DNA from: Bicyclus anynana
Lineage: Eukaryota; Arthropoda; Insecta; Lepidoptera; Nymphalidae
Reading direction: 5' to 3'
DNA: 64,000 nt
NCBI RefSeq assembly: GCF_947172395.1
Contig: NC_069108.1
Coordinates: 1,961,501-2,025,500 of the forward strand
Shown here piece by piece: positions 53,507-64,000 of the stretch (position 1 is the stretch's first letter; each line of letters begins with the position of its first letter). A program made the position numbers and the translations under genes. The notes under the pieces are model-generated. The model had not been told where the DNA came from, searched no databases, and worked only from the letters and a program-made list of their open reading frames with translations.

Positions 53507-54808
53507 CAGACAGTCGTCAAATAAATCTTGGGATTTGTTGTCAATTAAATTCAGAGTAGCTTGACTCTTTGGGAAAAGGTTTGATAATAAATAAATAAAT
53601 ATACTTAAACAATACACATCACTATCTAGCACCAAAGTAAGCATACAGAGTAGCTTGTGTTATGGGTGCTAAGATAGTTGATATTATAATATTAATATAC
53701 AATTATATACTACATACAAATACTTATATAATGTATAAATACACACAGACACTGGAAAACACCCATGCTCATCACACAAATATTTTCCAGTTGTGGGAAT
53801 CGAACCCACGGCCGTGGATGCAGGAAGCAGGGTCACTACCCACTGCGCCACGCGGCCGTCTGCTTTGATAGTTCCCGAGCCTTGTTTATTTTCAACACTA
53901 AATTAAAAAAAAAAAAAAAATTAGTGGAAATTATTAATTTTATTTTTTTCCAGGCCACAACATTCACAATAATTGAAATTATCTGCAAGGATATTTTATG
54001 CAATTGCAATTTAAGTATGGGGTAGGGTAAGGGTATAGTAGGGATAGGGAAGAAGTGCACATAAGTCAAAGCGAAGCTTGACTGGGTCCGCTAGTTTATT
54101 ATATTAATTTGTCGGGTCTTAGAAAATATATTAATCTGCTTACCGAGTATAATTTTGTTACATTCTACACATATTTTGACGGCCTTCGTGGCGCAGTGGT
54201 ATGCGCGGTGGATTTACAAGACGGGGGTCCTGGGTTCGATCCCCGGCTGGGCAGATTGAGATTTTCTTAATTTGTCCAGGTCTGGCTGGTGGGAGGCTTC
54301 GGCCGTGGCTAGTTACCACCCTACCAAGCGATTTAGCGTTCCGGTACGATGCCGTGTATAAACCGAAAGGGATGTGGATTTTCATCCTCCTCCTAACAAG
54401 TTAGCTCACTTCCATCTTAGACTGCATTATCAGTTACCATCAGGTGAGACTATAGTCAAGGGCTAACTTGTAAAGAATAAAAAAAAAAACATCAACTGCA
54501 GAATTGCATTTGCTTACAGTTTCTTGCAAATATTTTGTCACTACAAAAATTGCATGCCACTGAAAGTAAAAAAGTACCTACTTACTTTATTTTAATGCAA
54601 AAAGTATTACAATCCACACTATAAGAAAACGTAGACCATAATTCACAAAACAACCTAATGCTACTAATAATATTTTAATATAATAAAAAGTAGATACCTA
54701 AATACATACTAAAATAGTGTTGCTTTGACTCACCATCTTTGCGAAGAGCCCTTCGATCCATCCATTTTCCACAATTGTGAAATGTTTACCCAATGCAAGG
54801 AGTTTTGG
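53507..54808 (-). CDS. Two small exons of an unidentified gene
   Basis: Exon candidate 54734-54808 (acceptor TTGTTAACAG, donor GTGAGT) encodes 25 codons reading PKLLALGKHFTIVENGWIEG then LFAKM. The next, 53507-53566 (acceptor CCCAAAG, donor GTAAGT), encodes SQATLNLIDNKSQDLFDDCL. Both are phase 0 and join in frame. A possible first exon begins at ATG near 54965 (MLSQKLQMIPCPRLKLLK), but its donor is weak. No further exon was found to the left, and I do not recognise the protein. The intron holds SINE-C and SINE-B copies. It could be a truncated gene. Confidence 0.45.
53585..53862 (-). mobile_element. SINE-C
   Basis: Reverse of 36566-36870: ends with CACTGCGCCACGCGGCCGTC, with GGGAATCGAACCC as the B-box complement. 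Confidence 0.9.
54179..54492 (+). mobile_element. SINE-B, full length
   Basis: GACGGCCTTCGTGGCGCAGT, GGGTTCGATCCCCGG, ending GGGCTAACTTGTAAAGAAT and poly-A. Confidence 0.92.
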
Positions 54809-54989
54809 CTGTTAACAAAATAACGTTATCATCTAAAAAAACAAAATATGATAAAATACCAAAAAAAGACCAATGAAAAATATTCAATATACTTAGACAT
54901 TTACAAAACCAATTTTTATGACCTTTGACCTTCAATAACTTAAGACGCGGACACGGTATCATTTGTAACTTTTGAGACAACATTTAGAA

Positions 54990-55630
54990 CGACAAAACAA
55001 AGGTTTATACCAATTTATAGCTTATTATCTTTCATTCTGAGGTGAAACCCCCAAATTGACTAAATGCGGTTTCTTGGTTACTGAGTGAAAAAAGTTTCTA
55101 TTTATTAGTGTCTAACCGATGTTTCAGTTTCGGTTCAGGTGCGGCGAAAAAAACTAATCGGTTGATTTGTTCCAGAGTGGTCAAATTGTGTGTATTTCAT
55201 AGGTACAATATTAGTTATGTCGAATGTTGAAAAAATCAGATTAGAAATGCAAACGAATCGAGGAAGTTGAATTTTAGATGTGACCCTAGCCTAGAAAATC
55301 TTAATTTAACAAATTCTCTCCTCCCTCCCTCGTTATATCCAAAATTCAGCTTTCTCGGTTCATTTATAATGATATATATTTTAACAACTGGACTAATAAA
55401 AGAAGTACTAGAATTTATTTATTTATTTATTGCTCAATTTATACAGCTTTAAACAGCAAGACGTTGCTTATCAACTTGATAAGCATAAAACTAATAAAGT
55501 ATTTTTTTTTTTACAAAAATCACAATATTTAGCAATTTCTGGAACATAATAAACTTCTCTTTTTGTGGTTATTCTCTTTGGTTTTTAATTTTTTTCCTTA
55601 CTATCCTGATAAGGATATAAATTCAACTCT
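54990..55630. other. Intergenic, nothing recognised
   Basis: AT-rich, with (TTTA)n at 55417-55434. No coding or family repeat signal. Confidence 0.4.
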
Positions 55631-55636
55631 TCCTTA

Positions 55637-56060
55637 TCATGCCATTTCCAATTTTTCAACGATTTCTGTATTGATTTTATTAAAACACCGTCTTCGTTTA
55701 GAGACTATCTGACCCACGAAACATTCTTCTTCATATAAAAATATAACAAAGTCTCCAACCTCATAATTATAATTATTAATAGTAATTGAATCTTCACAAG
55801 AATCATCAGTATCATAAATGGAGTAGTTACTTGTAGATTCTTCAGAATCGGACTGAATCAATACTTTTTTTTCACCTTGTCTTTATTCTTTCGGTCTTTT
55901 AACTTTTTTAGCTGATTTCGAAAGTTCTATTTCAGTTTTTTCCGGTGTATCAGTTAATATCCTTGATTTTCCTTTCTGTCTACCTTTCTGAATGCCTTGC
56001 CTTGGTGCGGCTTTTGGGTGTGGACGAATCAGTTTAGGTGTAATCATGTTTGTTAAACTG
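55637..56060 (-). mobile_element. pogo/Tigger-like transposase C-terminus, broken
   Basis: The minus-strand reading IRPHPKAAPRQ, KGKSRILTDTPEKTEIELS then a stop after RPKE, followed by QSDSEESTSN and YEVGDFVIFLYEEECFVGQI in frame 55637-55861. The ILTDTPEK block is typical of pogo/Tigger-type transposases. Confidence 0.75.
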
Positions 56061-56609
56061 GGCCCAGGTTTTTGTGGTGTAAATTATTTATTATATCGTA
56101 AATGGTGCAAATTGTTCTTGATTTATTCCTCTATTGCTGTGGTAATTAAAACCTAACCTCAATTCAAAGTGTGCTTACAAAGCCTATTATAAATGAACCC
56201 TCCGCTGTACCTTGACCACCCAACTGACGTTGTACTTTGGACACTAGCCAAGGTACATCAGGGTAGTTGTACTTTGAACAGTAAATATTTCTTATTGTTT
56301 TGTGTTTATTTTACCATGTAACAAATTTACATTATATTACAGGAAAAATGCCGCGGAGCAAAAATAATTTTAAAAGATCTTTATTGGAAAATACTATAAA
56401 ATAAATAAAAGACAAAGCTCTTTACACCTACCTTAGCTTTTTTGTTGCGATCAACTGTGCGAAAGAAAGTCGCCCCTTCTATAGATGGAGCGACTCTTCG
56501 ATCGAAACATTTTGCTCCGATAGATATAAAGAGTTGAATTGCTCGTTTGAGTGATCAATGACGGGCATTATCTTGTGGAGCTTGAAGGAATATTCGTGCA
56601 AGGTATCAT

Positions 56610-57090
56610 TATCGATTATACGAAATGTAAACATTTCTTTAACAACAAAAAGCGATTAAAGGTCATGATTTTTTCAAATTCCCCAATTTTCATTTGTTTA
56701 TTGCTGGGATACCAGTATTCTCGCTCTCTATTATTGACGGCCAGTGATTGCAGCATCAAAATCGTGAGGAACCTCCAGATTACCTCGGAAGAGGTGTCCT
56801 TCCACCGAGAAATCGGATTCGGATTTTGATGCTGAATCACGAACTAGTCCCGCTTCATAGCGATTGTTATCGCGGACCATGAGCTCAATAATACTGGTAT
56901 CCCAGGTTTTTTGAAAAATACCCAATGGAGTTTGAAAAGTACCTGTCATATCAAAAGTTGGTCCAGCAAATGCAGCTAAAGTTTCTTTCTCACCTATGAA
57001 ATTATTTCCTTCGCCACGCCAATCAAACGACAGCAAATCTACATCCTCGGTTAGGCCTCGAAGAGTCCCCCGCAAGAGCGTCATCAATTA
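56610..57090 (-). mobile_element. piggyBac-like transposase fragment, frameshifted
   Basis: Minus-strand frame 56731-57087 has GIFQKTWDTSIIELMVRDNN, RYEAG; the overlapping frame 56616-56840 continues RWKDTSSEVIWRFLTILMLQ and FNRFLLLKKCLHFV. This order matches the N-terminal part of piggyBac-type transposases. The two frames show a shift near 56830. Confidence 0.75.
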
Positions 57091-57099
57091 CTTCCAATG

Positions 57100-58120
57100 C
57101 CGTCGGGCTAAAATCGGTATTGATTCAGTTTCACTTCCGCTCTCTCTCCACTGGCCTGCTCGCAGAGCGCAGTGATGTCTTCGGTTTCGAGACCGATAGG
57201 ATAAAATTCAAAATTCATTTATTTCAAATAGGCTTAATTATAAAAGCGCTTTTGAAAAGTCAAGTCAAGTTAAGAGTGTGCAATATGTAATTTTTTGGTT
57301 ACAAATGGTTCTGGATCTCAGATTCTGGAAAAGTTAGGAGCCTGATATTTGGGTAAATGATATTTCAAAGTGTTAGCTTCGTTATGACTATACAAAATAA
57401 ACAATTTGAAAAACTTTTTTTGATAGTTTATTTTTTTGAAAAATACATGTTTTGCTCACATTTTGCTTTCAATCTCAGGAAAAGCAAACTTATTTTCTTA
57501 AATTTTTGTTTTGTATAGAAAATTAGGTATATATCTTGAACATGGCCATTTTGTTTTTGTTTATGTTGTTTAATTTACTTGCAATTAGGTAAAAATGGTT
57601 TTGGCGCTCACGTCATAAAATTTGCGTCGCGCGTCAATCGCTCTGTGCGTTTCACTCACGTGAAAGTCATAATTCGGCGTCTCGCTTGCACTTCGAATTT
57701 TATCCATATCGTACCGACGCGCTGCGCTCTCTTAATAAACACTTTTGAGAGACATACAGTGGCTTCATGTGGTAGTTTACTATAAAAACGTATGCAATTG
57801 CCCTTAAAAGAATTACTATTTTTTGTAACATAGTGTAAGAATAAGAATTGTTTATTTGAAAAAACTCAGTACATAAATTGCAATGTCGTCCTGGCCCTTA
57901 AACTAGGTAAGCCCGTGTCTTAAGGGCCAGTGACTTCCCTGGGTACATATGCTACAAGTAGGTACAATTACAATAATGGTGTAGTTAACATAAAATATCC
58001 AAAAGTGTGTCTGCAACAATTATTATAATTATAATTATATTCTTATATATATATTATTATTCTACTTATGTGCCTGCTATGTATTGGGCTCGCAGTAACA
58101 ATGAGGTCTCGGTCGACGGG
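57100..58120. other. Repeat-derived intergenic region without clear gene
   Basis: 57195-57260 (TTCAAAATTCATTTATTTCA) resembles a short block at 17880-17905. 57860-57960 has AAGGGCCAGTGACTTCCCTG preceded by an inverted CTGGCCCTTAAACTAGG. A frame at 57579-57785 has no recognised domain. Confidence 0.4.
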
Positions 58121-58304
58121 AAACCTTCAATGGCTATGGCCAGCAATATAGTTGAAAATACTAATTTTTAAATAGTCCAATTGACACAACCATATTTCAC
58201 AAATATACATGTTTTTGTTTAAATTAAAGCAAATTTTTGGTATAATTAGATTTTTCTGAGTATTGTGTTTACACCAGGTCAAAAATGAACAGTCCTCTTT
58301 CCTT

Positions 58305-58889
58305 TTAAATAGCAATGGGGCTTTTTGGATCATCGCGCTCCATTGGCTGGGTCCATTCTTCGAAGCAATTCCAGAAAGATGCATGAGGATCTTGTGACTG
58401 TGGTAATCGTTCAGATTCTTTTCTGCTGCATTCTTCACTGCTGCTAGTACTCTCTGTAATGTCACTTCTTTTTACTGATTCTAAAAATAGCGTATTCCTT
58501 ATCAGTTCATAGTTTTCTGGAAGAAAAAATCGCATCCTGAATCTGGGGTCTAGCAATGTTGCCGAAATATAATATTTGTCTTTTTCTATTCCTTGAAAGC
58601 AGTCCTGAATTTCACCTACAGGCTTTTGTTTCATATCTGTTATATTTGGGCAACTTTGGGAGACTTCAAGTTTTGATAAATATATTAATAGGGCATTATT
58701 GGCCTGAGGCATTACTTCAGAAATTGATGCTAATGTGAAGCTGGTAATTTTAGTAATTTCTTCAAATGGTTTGAGTAATGTAATGCACTGTCGTAGGATC
58801 TCCCATTGAAGTTCAGTTATTTGTTGTAGATTGGCTGAATTTGGGTTGTCCGTGATGTAGAGATATTGCTCTATCAATCTGTTTATCAT
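58305..58889 (-). mobile_element. hAT/ZBED-like transposase fragment
   Basis: A 194-codon open frame with LQWEILRQCITLLKPFEEIT, SISEVMPQANN and ISATLLDPRFRMRFF, the mid part of hAT transposases. The N-terminus (BED finger) and the C-terminal dimerisation region are missing. Confidence 0.82.
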
Positions 58890-58899
58890 GTAAAATGTA

Positions 58900-59040
58900 A
58901 TGTTCCATCTTATGCTTGTCAGCTATATTTTTAAGAGATTTACCACCAGCGGTGTAGGCTTTTACGTCTTGATTAATTAAGTCTTCATCGTATTTTCTGT
59001 ATCTCTTACCTCTTGGGTCTGGCTTATAAACGCGTGGCAT
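58900..59040 (-). mobile_element. pogo-like transposase N-terminal HTH
   Basis: From ATG at 59040: MPRVYKPDPRGKRYRKYDED, then DVKAYTAGGKSLKNIADKH, a Psq/CENP-B type helix-turn-helix start. It is cut off by the hAT-like fragment. The start context (GTTTGCCTACAATAAAATAG on the complementary side) is not coding. Confidence 0.75.
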
Positions 59041-59337
59041 TTTAGTTTGCCTACAATAAAATAGCATTTGTATTATAAATTATTTTTCAAAATCATGTCA
59101 ATTTTACTCTATTAGCGAAAAAATATTTATGTAAACTTACATAAATATTTTTATTAATAGTTAATATATTTTGCTCCACTAAATACTAACTTCATTATCA
59201 ATCGGGTGTTGCCAGGTCATAAAAAAATTATACCAGATTTAAAAAAAAGCGCAATTTGGTAGCTTTTTCTTTTAAAATATTTGGGAATTATCTCTTTAAT
59301 AACTTTACTTGTTTTGTGTTTATTCAGCCCTTTAAAT

Positions 59338-59780
59338 CTATTTACTCCGTTTTACGGTACTGCGCTTATTAATCTTAGAGGTAATAATAGGTAAGCTGTA
59401 CTGTTCTTTGTCTTTGCCTCTATAAATGATCATAGCTGGAATCAGCGTACCTATATAATTCACACACATCGCAAAAGTCACATTCTCTGCATGTTCCAGA
59501 GCAATGAGATGAACCCTTTCGCTGCCAAAACTGTATGCACAGTTATTGGACATCCTTTCTCGTCCATATTATATAACCTATCTGGATGTCGCAGTATATC
59601 TAACTCATATAATTTGCGGATACTCTGAAAATGTTGTTGAACAATAGGTTTATTGAATTTTTGTGCACGAGCTGGATTTATCATTTGCGGTTTTCGTTGA
59701 CAAACAGTGAACTGATGCCAGGCTGTATAAATGATTAATGTAAGCTGGTATAATAAGATCCCTTCAATTAGTTTGATCAT
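59338..59780 (-). mobile_element. pogo-like transposase DDE fragments
   Basis: Frame 59478-59780 has NPARAQKFNKPIVQQHFQSI and DRLYNMDEKG, the first catalytic Asp block. The overlapping frame 59338-59553 has GSERVHLIALEHAENVTFAM, NYIGTLIPAMIIYRGK. A frameshift separates them. It lies upstream of an N-terminal piece on the same strand, so at least two copies or a rearrangement are involved. Confidence 0.82.
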
Positions 59781-59804
59781 AATTTGTTAAGTCTTTTTTG
59801 AAAT

Positions 59805-61600
59805 GAAAAAGGAAAAAGAATTTTATTCGTTTTATAAACATTACATTACATAATAGGGCTGAGGCCTTCTTTTAAGTATAAACCTGTGTCAGAAGGTCTC
59901 GCTCTCGCTAGTAATCAGTATATTATTATAAGTTATAAGGAAAAAACACATCAAAGAACATGCAGTGAAAATGGGGTATATGAGTGTGTGTGAGTACGTG
60001 CGTGCGTGTGTCTGTGTGTGTGTTTGCGTGTGTGTGTGTAATTGTGTGCATTCCTTTCCCTTGTTTTATTTTAATTTATTTAACAATCTTTAAGAGATCT
60101 TCGCTTTGATCATAGTCAAGCCCTTTCAAAAATTCACTCACCCTATTTCTACAATCATACAAATATATTGGATATACATTTAACTGTTTATTTATTTTAT
60201 TGTATAACATACAAGATTGCTTTTTATATTGGGTCGCTGCAAATACAGTTTTAGACGTGACCATAGGGAATGCTGCACTTTAGAGTTCTTTTATTTATAA
60301 TGGACTGATCAAAGCGAAGAGACTTATGAAGTTTTAAAGTGGAACTTTATATATATATATAGTTGTCTTACTGTTAACACATTGCTACATAGATACAGAA
60401 GGTCAGTAGGATGTCGATAAGATTTAAAATGTATAATTCTTAATAAATAGCGCTAAGCTCTTTCTACTTCAATAAATCGCGTTTTTGCAGAGCCTCCCCA
60501 CAAAGAAATACAATAGGATATTACCGATTGGGCTAAAATTACATAAGTAGTTCAGTTGGAGCAATAGGCCTCAATTTTTTAAAAATCTAAGTTAATTTTT
60601 TTACTCTATTGGCAACTAATTCAATTTGAGGATACCATGATAGATTTTGGTCGATAATGATACCTAGATATTTAGTCGAAGATACTTTATGAATATTAGG
60701 ACAAGAGCAATATTGACTAATTAGATCGTTACATGTGTGAATTTTTTTACTAAAATTGTCGTCAGGTTGTGTATTGTTTTTTATTGAAAAACAAATAAAT
60801 TAGTTTTATCAGTATTTAAAGTAAGAAGATTCGAATTTAGCCACAAGGATATCTTGGAGAGACCTTCTTCGGTACGGCTTTTAACTTCTTTCCAAGAGGT
60901 TCCGGAAAACACTATGGCAGTATCATCAGCATAGCAAAATACTTTAGCATTTGTAAGATTTAGGTGGCATATACCGTTGATATATGCAAGAAACAAAGTT
61001 GGCCCTAAGACACTTCCCTGTGGAACACCGTAAGATATGTTTGTCACTTCACTAACATACTCTTTTATTTTAACTCTTTGCTTTCGGTTTGTCAGGTAGT
61101 CCTGCAATAATTTTAATGGATTGTTTCTAACTCCCATGTGCTCTAGTTTTTTCATTTTCTAGCTCTAGCTCAAGAAGAGGTACCGAAACTGTGTCAAACG
61201 CTTTTTTTAAATCTAGAAAAACGCACAGACATTTTCTTCTTTTATTAAGTTGTTCAATTATAGAGGAACTTAGACTAAGAATTGAATCTTCAGTCGATTT
61301 TCCTTTTCTAAAGCCAAATTGTGAGTTTGATAATAAGTTGAATTTTTCAAAGTAGTTAATGAGCCTTGTATTAAGACACTTTTCTAGTATTTTAGTGAAG
61401 ACTGAAAGGACTGATATAGGTCTGTAGTTATTTAATTCTGTTTTGGTACCACTCTTGTGAATAGGTGTAATGATTGCTTTTTTAGAGGTGACGGAAAAAC
61501 TCCTTTCTCGAAGCACTTGTTAGTGTAGTGGCAAATAATAGAAGTCACCTCTTCCTTTGCTATCTTTACGAAGTCTACATGTGCCAAATGAGTTTGCGCA
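59805..61600 (-). mobile_element. LINE with reverse transcriptase, one frameshift
   Basis: Minus-strand reading: AIITPIHKSGTKTELNNYRP, ISVLSVFTKILEKCLNTRL, QFGFRKGKSTEDSI, CVFLDLKKAFDTVS (61127-61516), then GVPQGSVLGPTLFLAYINGI and catalytic CYADDTAIVFSG (60781-61155), then KYLGIIIDQNLSWYPQI and a C-terminus near 60080. The GVPQGSVLGP and YADD motifs fit Jockey/CR1-like LINEs. The 3' UTR includes a GT-rich microsatellite at about 59983-60045. Confidence 0.9.
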
Positions 61601-62059
61601 GGTCGGCAATACGTTCCTTGGCCTAGAACAGTCACTGGTGGCGTGGGGGGCACTCCGCACGCACTTGATGAGGCGGTGCCAGTTTGTCGAGGAGTGTCCA
61701 AAAATCAGGGAGGTTTCTTGCCACCCGTTTCTTTACAACTATATTGTACATATTAATTGATATAGGACAGTACATATTTACTTAAAGGTAAGACAAAATG
61801 CGATATACAAACACTACGGTACATTCGGAGTACGCTAGGAAAGAGGCAAAACCGCGTGAACGCATTCCTCGAATGTTCTATCGTGGCGGGCGCAAGAATG
61901 AGAAATGGAGGCGCCTTCCGTTATTCAAGGGGCCGCGCGGATTCGTATTAGGTATAGGCGCTATAAAGTTAGGTTTAGCACATCTTCGGAGAGAAGGATA
62001 TACGCAAGATTGCCGCAGTTTCACACCGTAATTGCATGTACTCGCCAAGTGTACGTGTG
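61601..62059. other. Uncharacterised repeat-like segment
   Basis: Plus-strand frames at 61798-62031 and 61905-62153 have no recognised domain. 61600-61720 could belong to the LINE N-terminal side. Confidence 0.35.
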
Positions 62060-62290
62060 TATAAGTATAAGTGTGTATAGGTTTGAGTTTATATTTTGCA
62101 AATATAAACTCAAATCTTCACCCGGCATTTGTCGCTGTTGTCGAAAGATATGACGGTCCGCTATCTCCGACCGCCTGGGTTCTAGATGTTTCTTTACAAT
62201 TTCGACCAACGCGTCAAATGATTTCTCTTCTGGCTTATCGGGCGCACATAGGTCACACATTATATCGTCTGTGGCCTCCATGAAGCTCAC
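62060..62290 (-). mobile_element. Ty3/Gypsy-type gag fragment
   Basis: The minus-strand reading DIMCDLCAPDKPEEKSFDAL, VEIVKKHLEPRRSEIADRH and QRQMPGEDLSLYLQ is typical of insect retrotransposon gag. It breaks off at a small palindrome at 62082-62114. Confidence 0.75.
62082..62114. repeat. 15-bp perfect palindrome arms, 3-nt loop
   Basis: TTTGAGTTTATATTT, TGC, then AAATATAAACTCAAA. It sits exactly where the gag reading is lost. Confidence 0.9.
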
Positions 62291-62299
62291 TTTTGATTT

Positions 62300-63415
62300 C
62301 GTTTAACGCGATAAACTTTTTCACATATATCGTCCATTTTCGCGATGCCAATGCTGACGATTAGCTGCCTATCTTCTGGCAAACCTTGTACTCGGTGGCG
62401 ATCTCATTGATGGCTTCGCTGTTTTTGACGCATGAGAGATGGTGTTTGCGTTAGAATAAGCCGCGGAAGTAGTTGGTATCTGGGTATCAGCGTGTGATAC
62501 CGTTAACTTCACTTATATGGTGGTGATTCGATGGCGCTTACCATCATCGCCCATAATAATTATGAAGCCATCTCTCGTCCAGCACTTGGAGACTCCAAAT
62601 TTCTGACTAGCCTTCAAAAATGCATCATGCCTATCTATAGTCAGAAATTCTGACAAAGTAAAATAAAACGGCACTTAAAATAAACGGAATGTATTTATAA
62701 GTGCCGTTTTGGCAAACCAGATTTTATTCCTTGTAGGCATGTCAAGAAACTTAATATCGCTCGGGGTTTATCATCTTTAGGTTGACCCAGGCGCTGCCAG
62801 CGACTGAAGCACTCTTACAACTTAAGGTGTTTTGGTAATGATGCACTGACTATGGAAGACAAATTATCTGCACTTTTCCTTCTGGAATTCTATGTATTAA
62901 CAACATCTTACGCCTGCTTCGCATCTCTAGCTAATCTGTCTGCTTGGCGAGAATTTCCATCTGTAGATAGTACAAATTCTAAACATATTGAATTGACTGG
63001 CTAAATTAGAGGCGGGACTTGCCTCTGGGATAGTTCCCTGTAGGCTCTTCTGGAACTCCGCCGTTGCTTAGTTTGAGACAGACTTGCGATGACGTTTAGT
63101 GTATAATCCCTGGGTCAAGACTGTTCCAATACGATTAAGATAGAGGTACAAGTTATCTGGAATTCACATGAGTCTTGCAACGAGTACACAAAATCAATGT
63201 TAGTTTTCGATTTCATTCGTCTGGTAAATACGGCACTTTTTCTAAATCTAAAGCCCATTCGCAGATTTGATGTTTATAGCACCGTTTCGTACATATGTCA
63301 CACTTTATCACAAAATGGATAAATTTCATTTTGAATAGCAGTGACGGAAGCTTTTTGTACTCTGTTTTCGCTATTATGCTCTCGTAAGTACTGTACAGAC
63401 CAATTTAAAAGTAGT
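62300..63415. other. Repeat-derived region, gene not recognised
   Basis: No long open frame. It contains a hairpin at 62665-62710 (AAAACGGCACTTA / TAAGTGCCGTTTT). Probably decayed retroelement sequence, given the gag fragment next to it. Confidence 0.35.
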
Positions 63416-63745
63416 TTAATAATAAAGGTAATGTACTAAATTTAAATTATATAGACTCAGGCGTCGTAGAATTCGTCCAAATCGATATTTATTGGTAAAG
63501 TACCCAGAAGGCGTGCAGTATTGCCACGTTGTATGCAGTATGGCAATACTAATTCTCTGGCCTAAATATAGGCCAGCCTTCTGGTCACGGGAGGCGTCGA
63601 TTAATCGCTTTGCAATTTCTTTAAAAAGAAAGCGTGGACTCGGTAATGGGTAAATTTCTAATATGTTTATATGAAGTTTCCGTGAGAGTAAAATGAAGAC
63701 AAGTTGGTTGTTCGTTGTGGGCAAGTTCAGAAATTTGTAATACAT
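63416..63745 (-). other. ORF with repeat-like text, unassigned
   Basis: 109 codons including RFLFKEIAKRLIDASRDQKA and GLYLGQRISIAI. The text looks like part of a mobile-element protein, but I cannot name the family. Confidence 0.35.
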
Positions 63746-64000
63746 CGTGAATATATTCTAAAATATACACTAACTTCTCATATTATAGGTATTTACCTGA
63801 ATTCAAAAGCATTGATCATTCCTAGTGTGTGAATTGCGTGCTGAAAAATATTAAATGAGCAAAAGGAGCTCAAATTGGTTGTCCGTTGTGGGCTGTAGGA
63901 TTCTGCAAATCCATTTGAAGTTCTGAAATTTGTAATAAATCGTAAATATATTCTGAAATATACACTAACTTCTCATATTATTGGTATTTACCTGAATACT
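63690..64000. repeat. Imperfect tandem repeat, period about 195 bp
   Basis: TTGGTTGTTCGTTGTGGGCA at 63702 and TTGGTTGTCCGTTGTGGGCT at 63875; AATATACACTAACTTCTCAT at 63762 and 63956. It runs off the right edge. Confidence 0.85.

Overview
This is a gene-poor, AT-rich and repeat-dense eukaryotic window, most likely from a moth or butterfly (Lepidoptera). Evidence is GT-AG introns with short exons, insect-type ZAD and THAP zinc-finger genes, orthologues of KIN17 and TCF25, and very many copies of SINEs and short dispersed repeats of lepidopteran type. No bacterial features, rRNA, intact tRNA gene or CRISPR is present. All exon models were built by hand from splice sites and reading phase; species and names could not be checked.

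Layout: (1) 449-1975, minus strand: first two coding exons of KIN17, running off the left edge. (2) 3140-10534, plus strand: a five-exon ZAD gene (346 aa), divergent from KIN17. (3) 11840-19420, minus strand: a decayed ZAD/THAP-type zinc-finger paralogue whose last exon still holds an uninterrupted frame of 29 C2H2 units. (4) 24129-39899, minus strand: a complete 12-exon TCF25/NULP1 gene (558 aa) whose introns carry a microsatellite, two minisatellites, palindromes, MITEs and SINEs. (5) 42533-50614, plus strand: a complete 7-exon gene (962 aa) with THAP, ZAD, a lone C2H2 finger and a 15-finger array; it is the intact paralogue of (3), in inverted orientation on the other side of TCF25. (6) 52902-53261, plus strand: a single BIR-domain ORF with lost zinc ligands. 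(7) 53507-54808, minus strand: two small exons of an unidentified gene. (8) 55600-64000: a graveyard of pogo/Tigger-like, piggyBac-like and hAT-like transposase fragments, a LINE and a Ty3/Gypsy gag fragment.

Repeats: three tRNA-headed SINE families are called here SINE-A (tail GATGAT; tRNA-like head ending in the motif GGTTCGAATCC), SINE-B (ends with GGGCTAACTTGTAAAG then poly-A) and SINE-C (head GACGGCCGCGTGGCGCAG). Repeats D (ending GTCGCGGGCGTCCGCTAGT), E (ending TTATAATATTAGTATAG), F and others are dispersed. Several insertions are dated relative to each other by target-site duplications: hAT-like MITEs with 8-bp duplications, an RTE LINE inside another LINE with an 11-bp duplication, and an insertion inside a SINE.

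Most notable: a 39-bp minisatellite that multiplies a TCF25 splice acceptor eight times; a THAP-ZAD-C2H2 domain order; a frameshifted inverted paralogue with an intact 29-finger exon; three evenly spaced 22-bp palindromes in a TCF25 intron; and a tRNA 3' half with genomic CCA between two identical 48-bp repeats.
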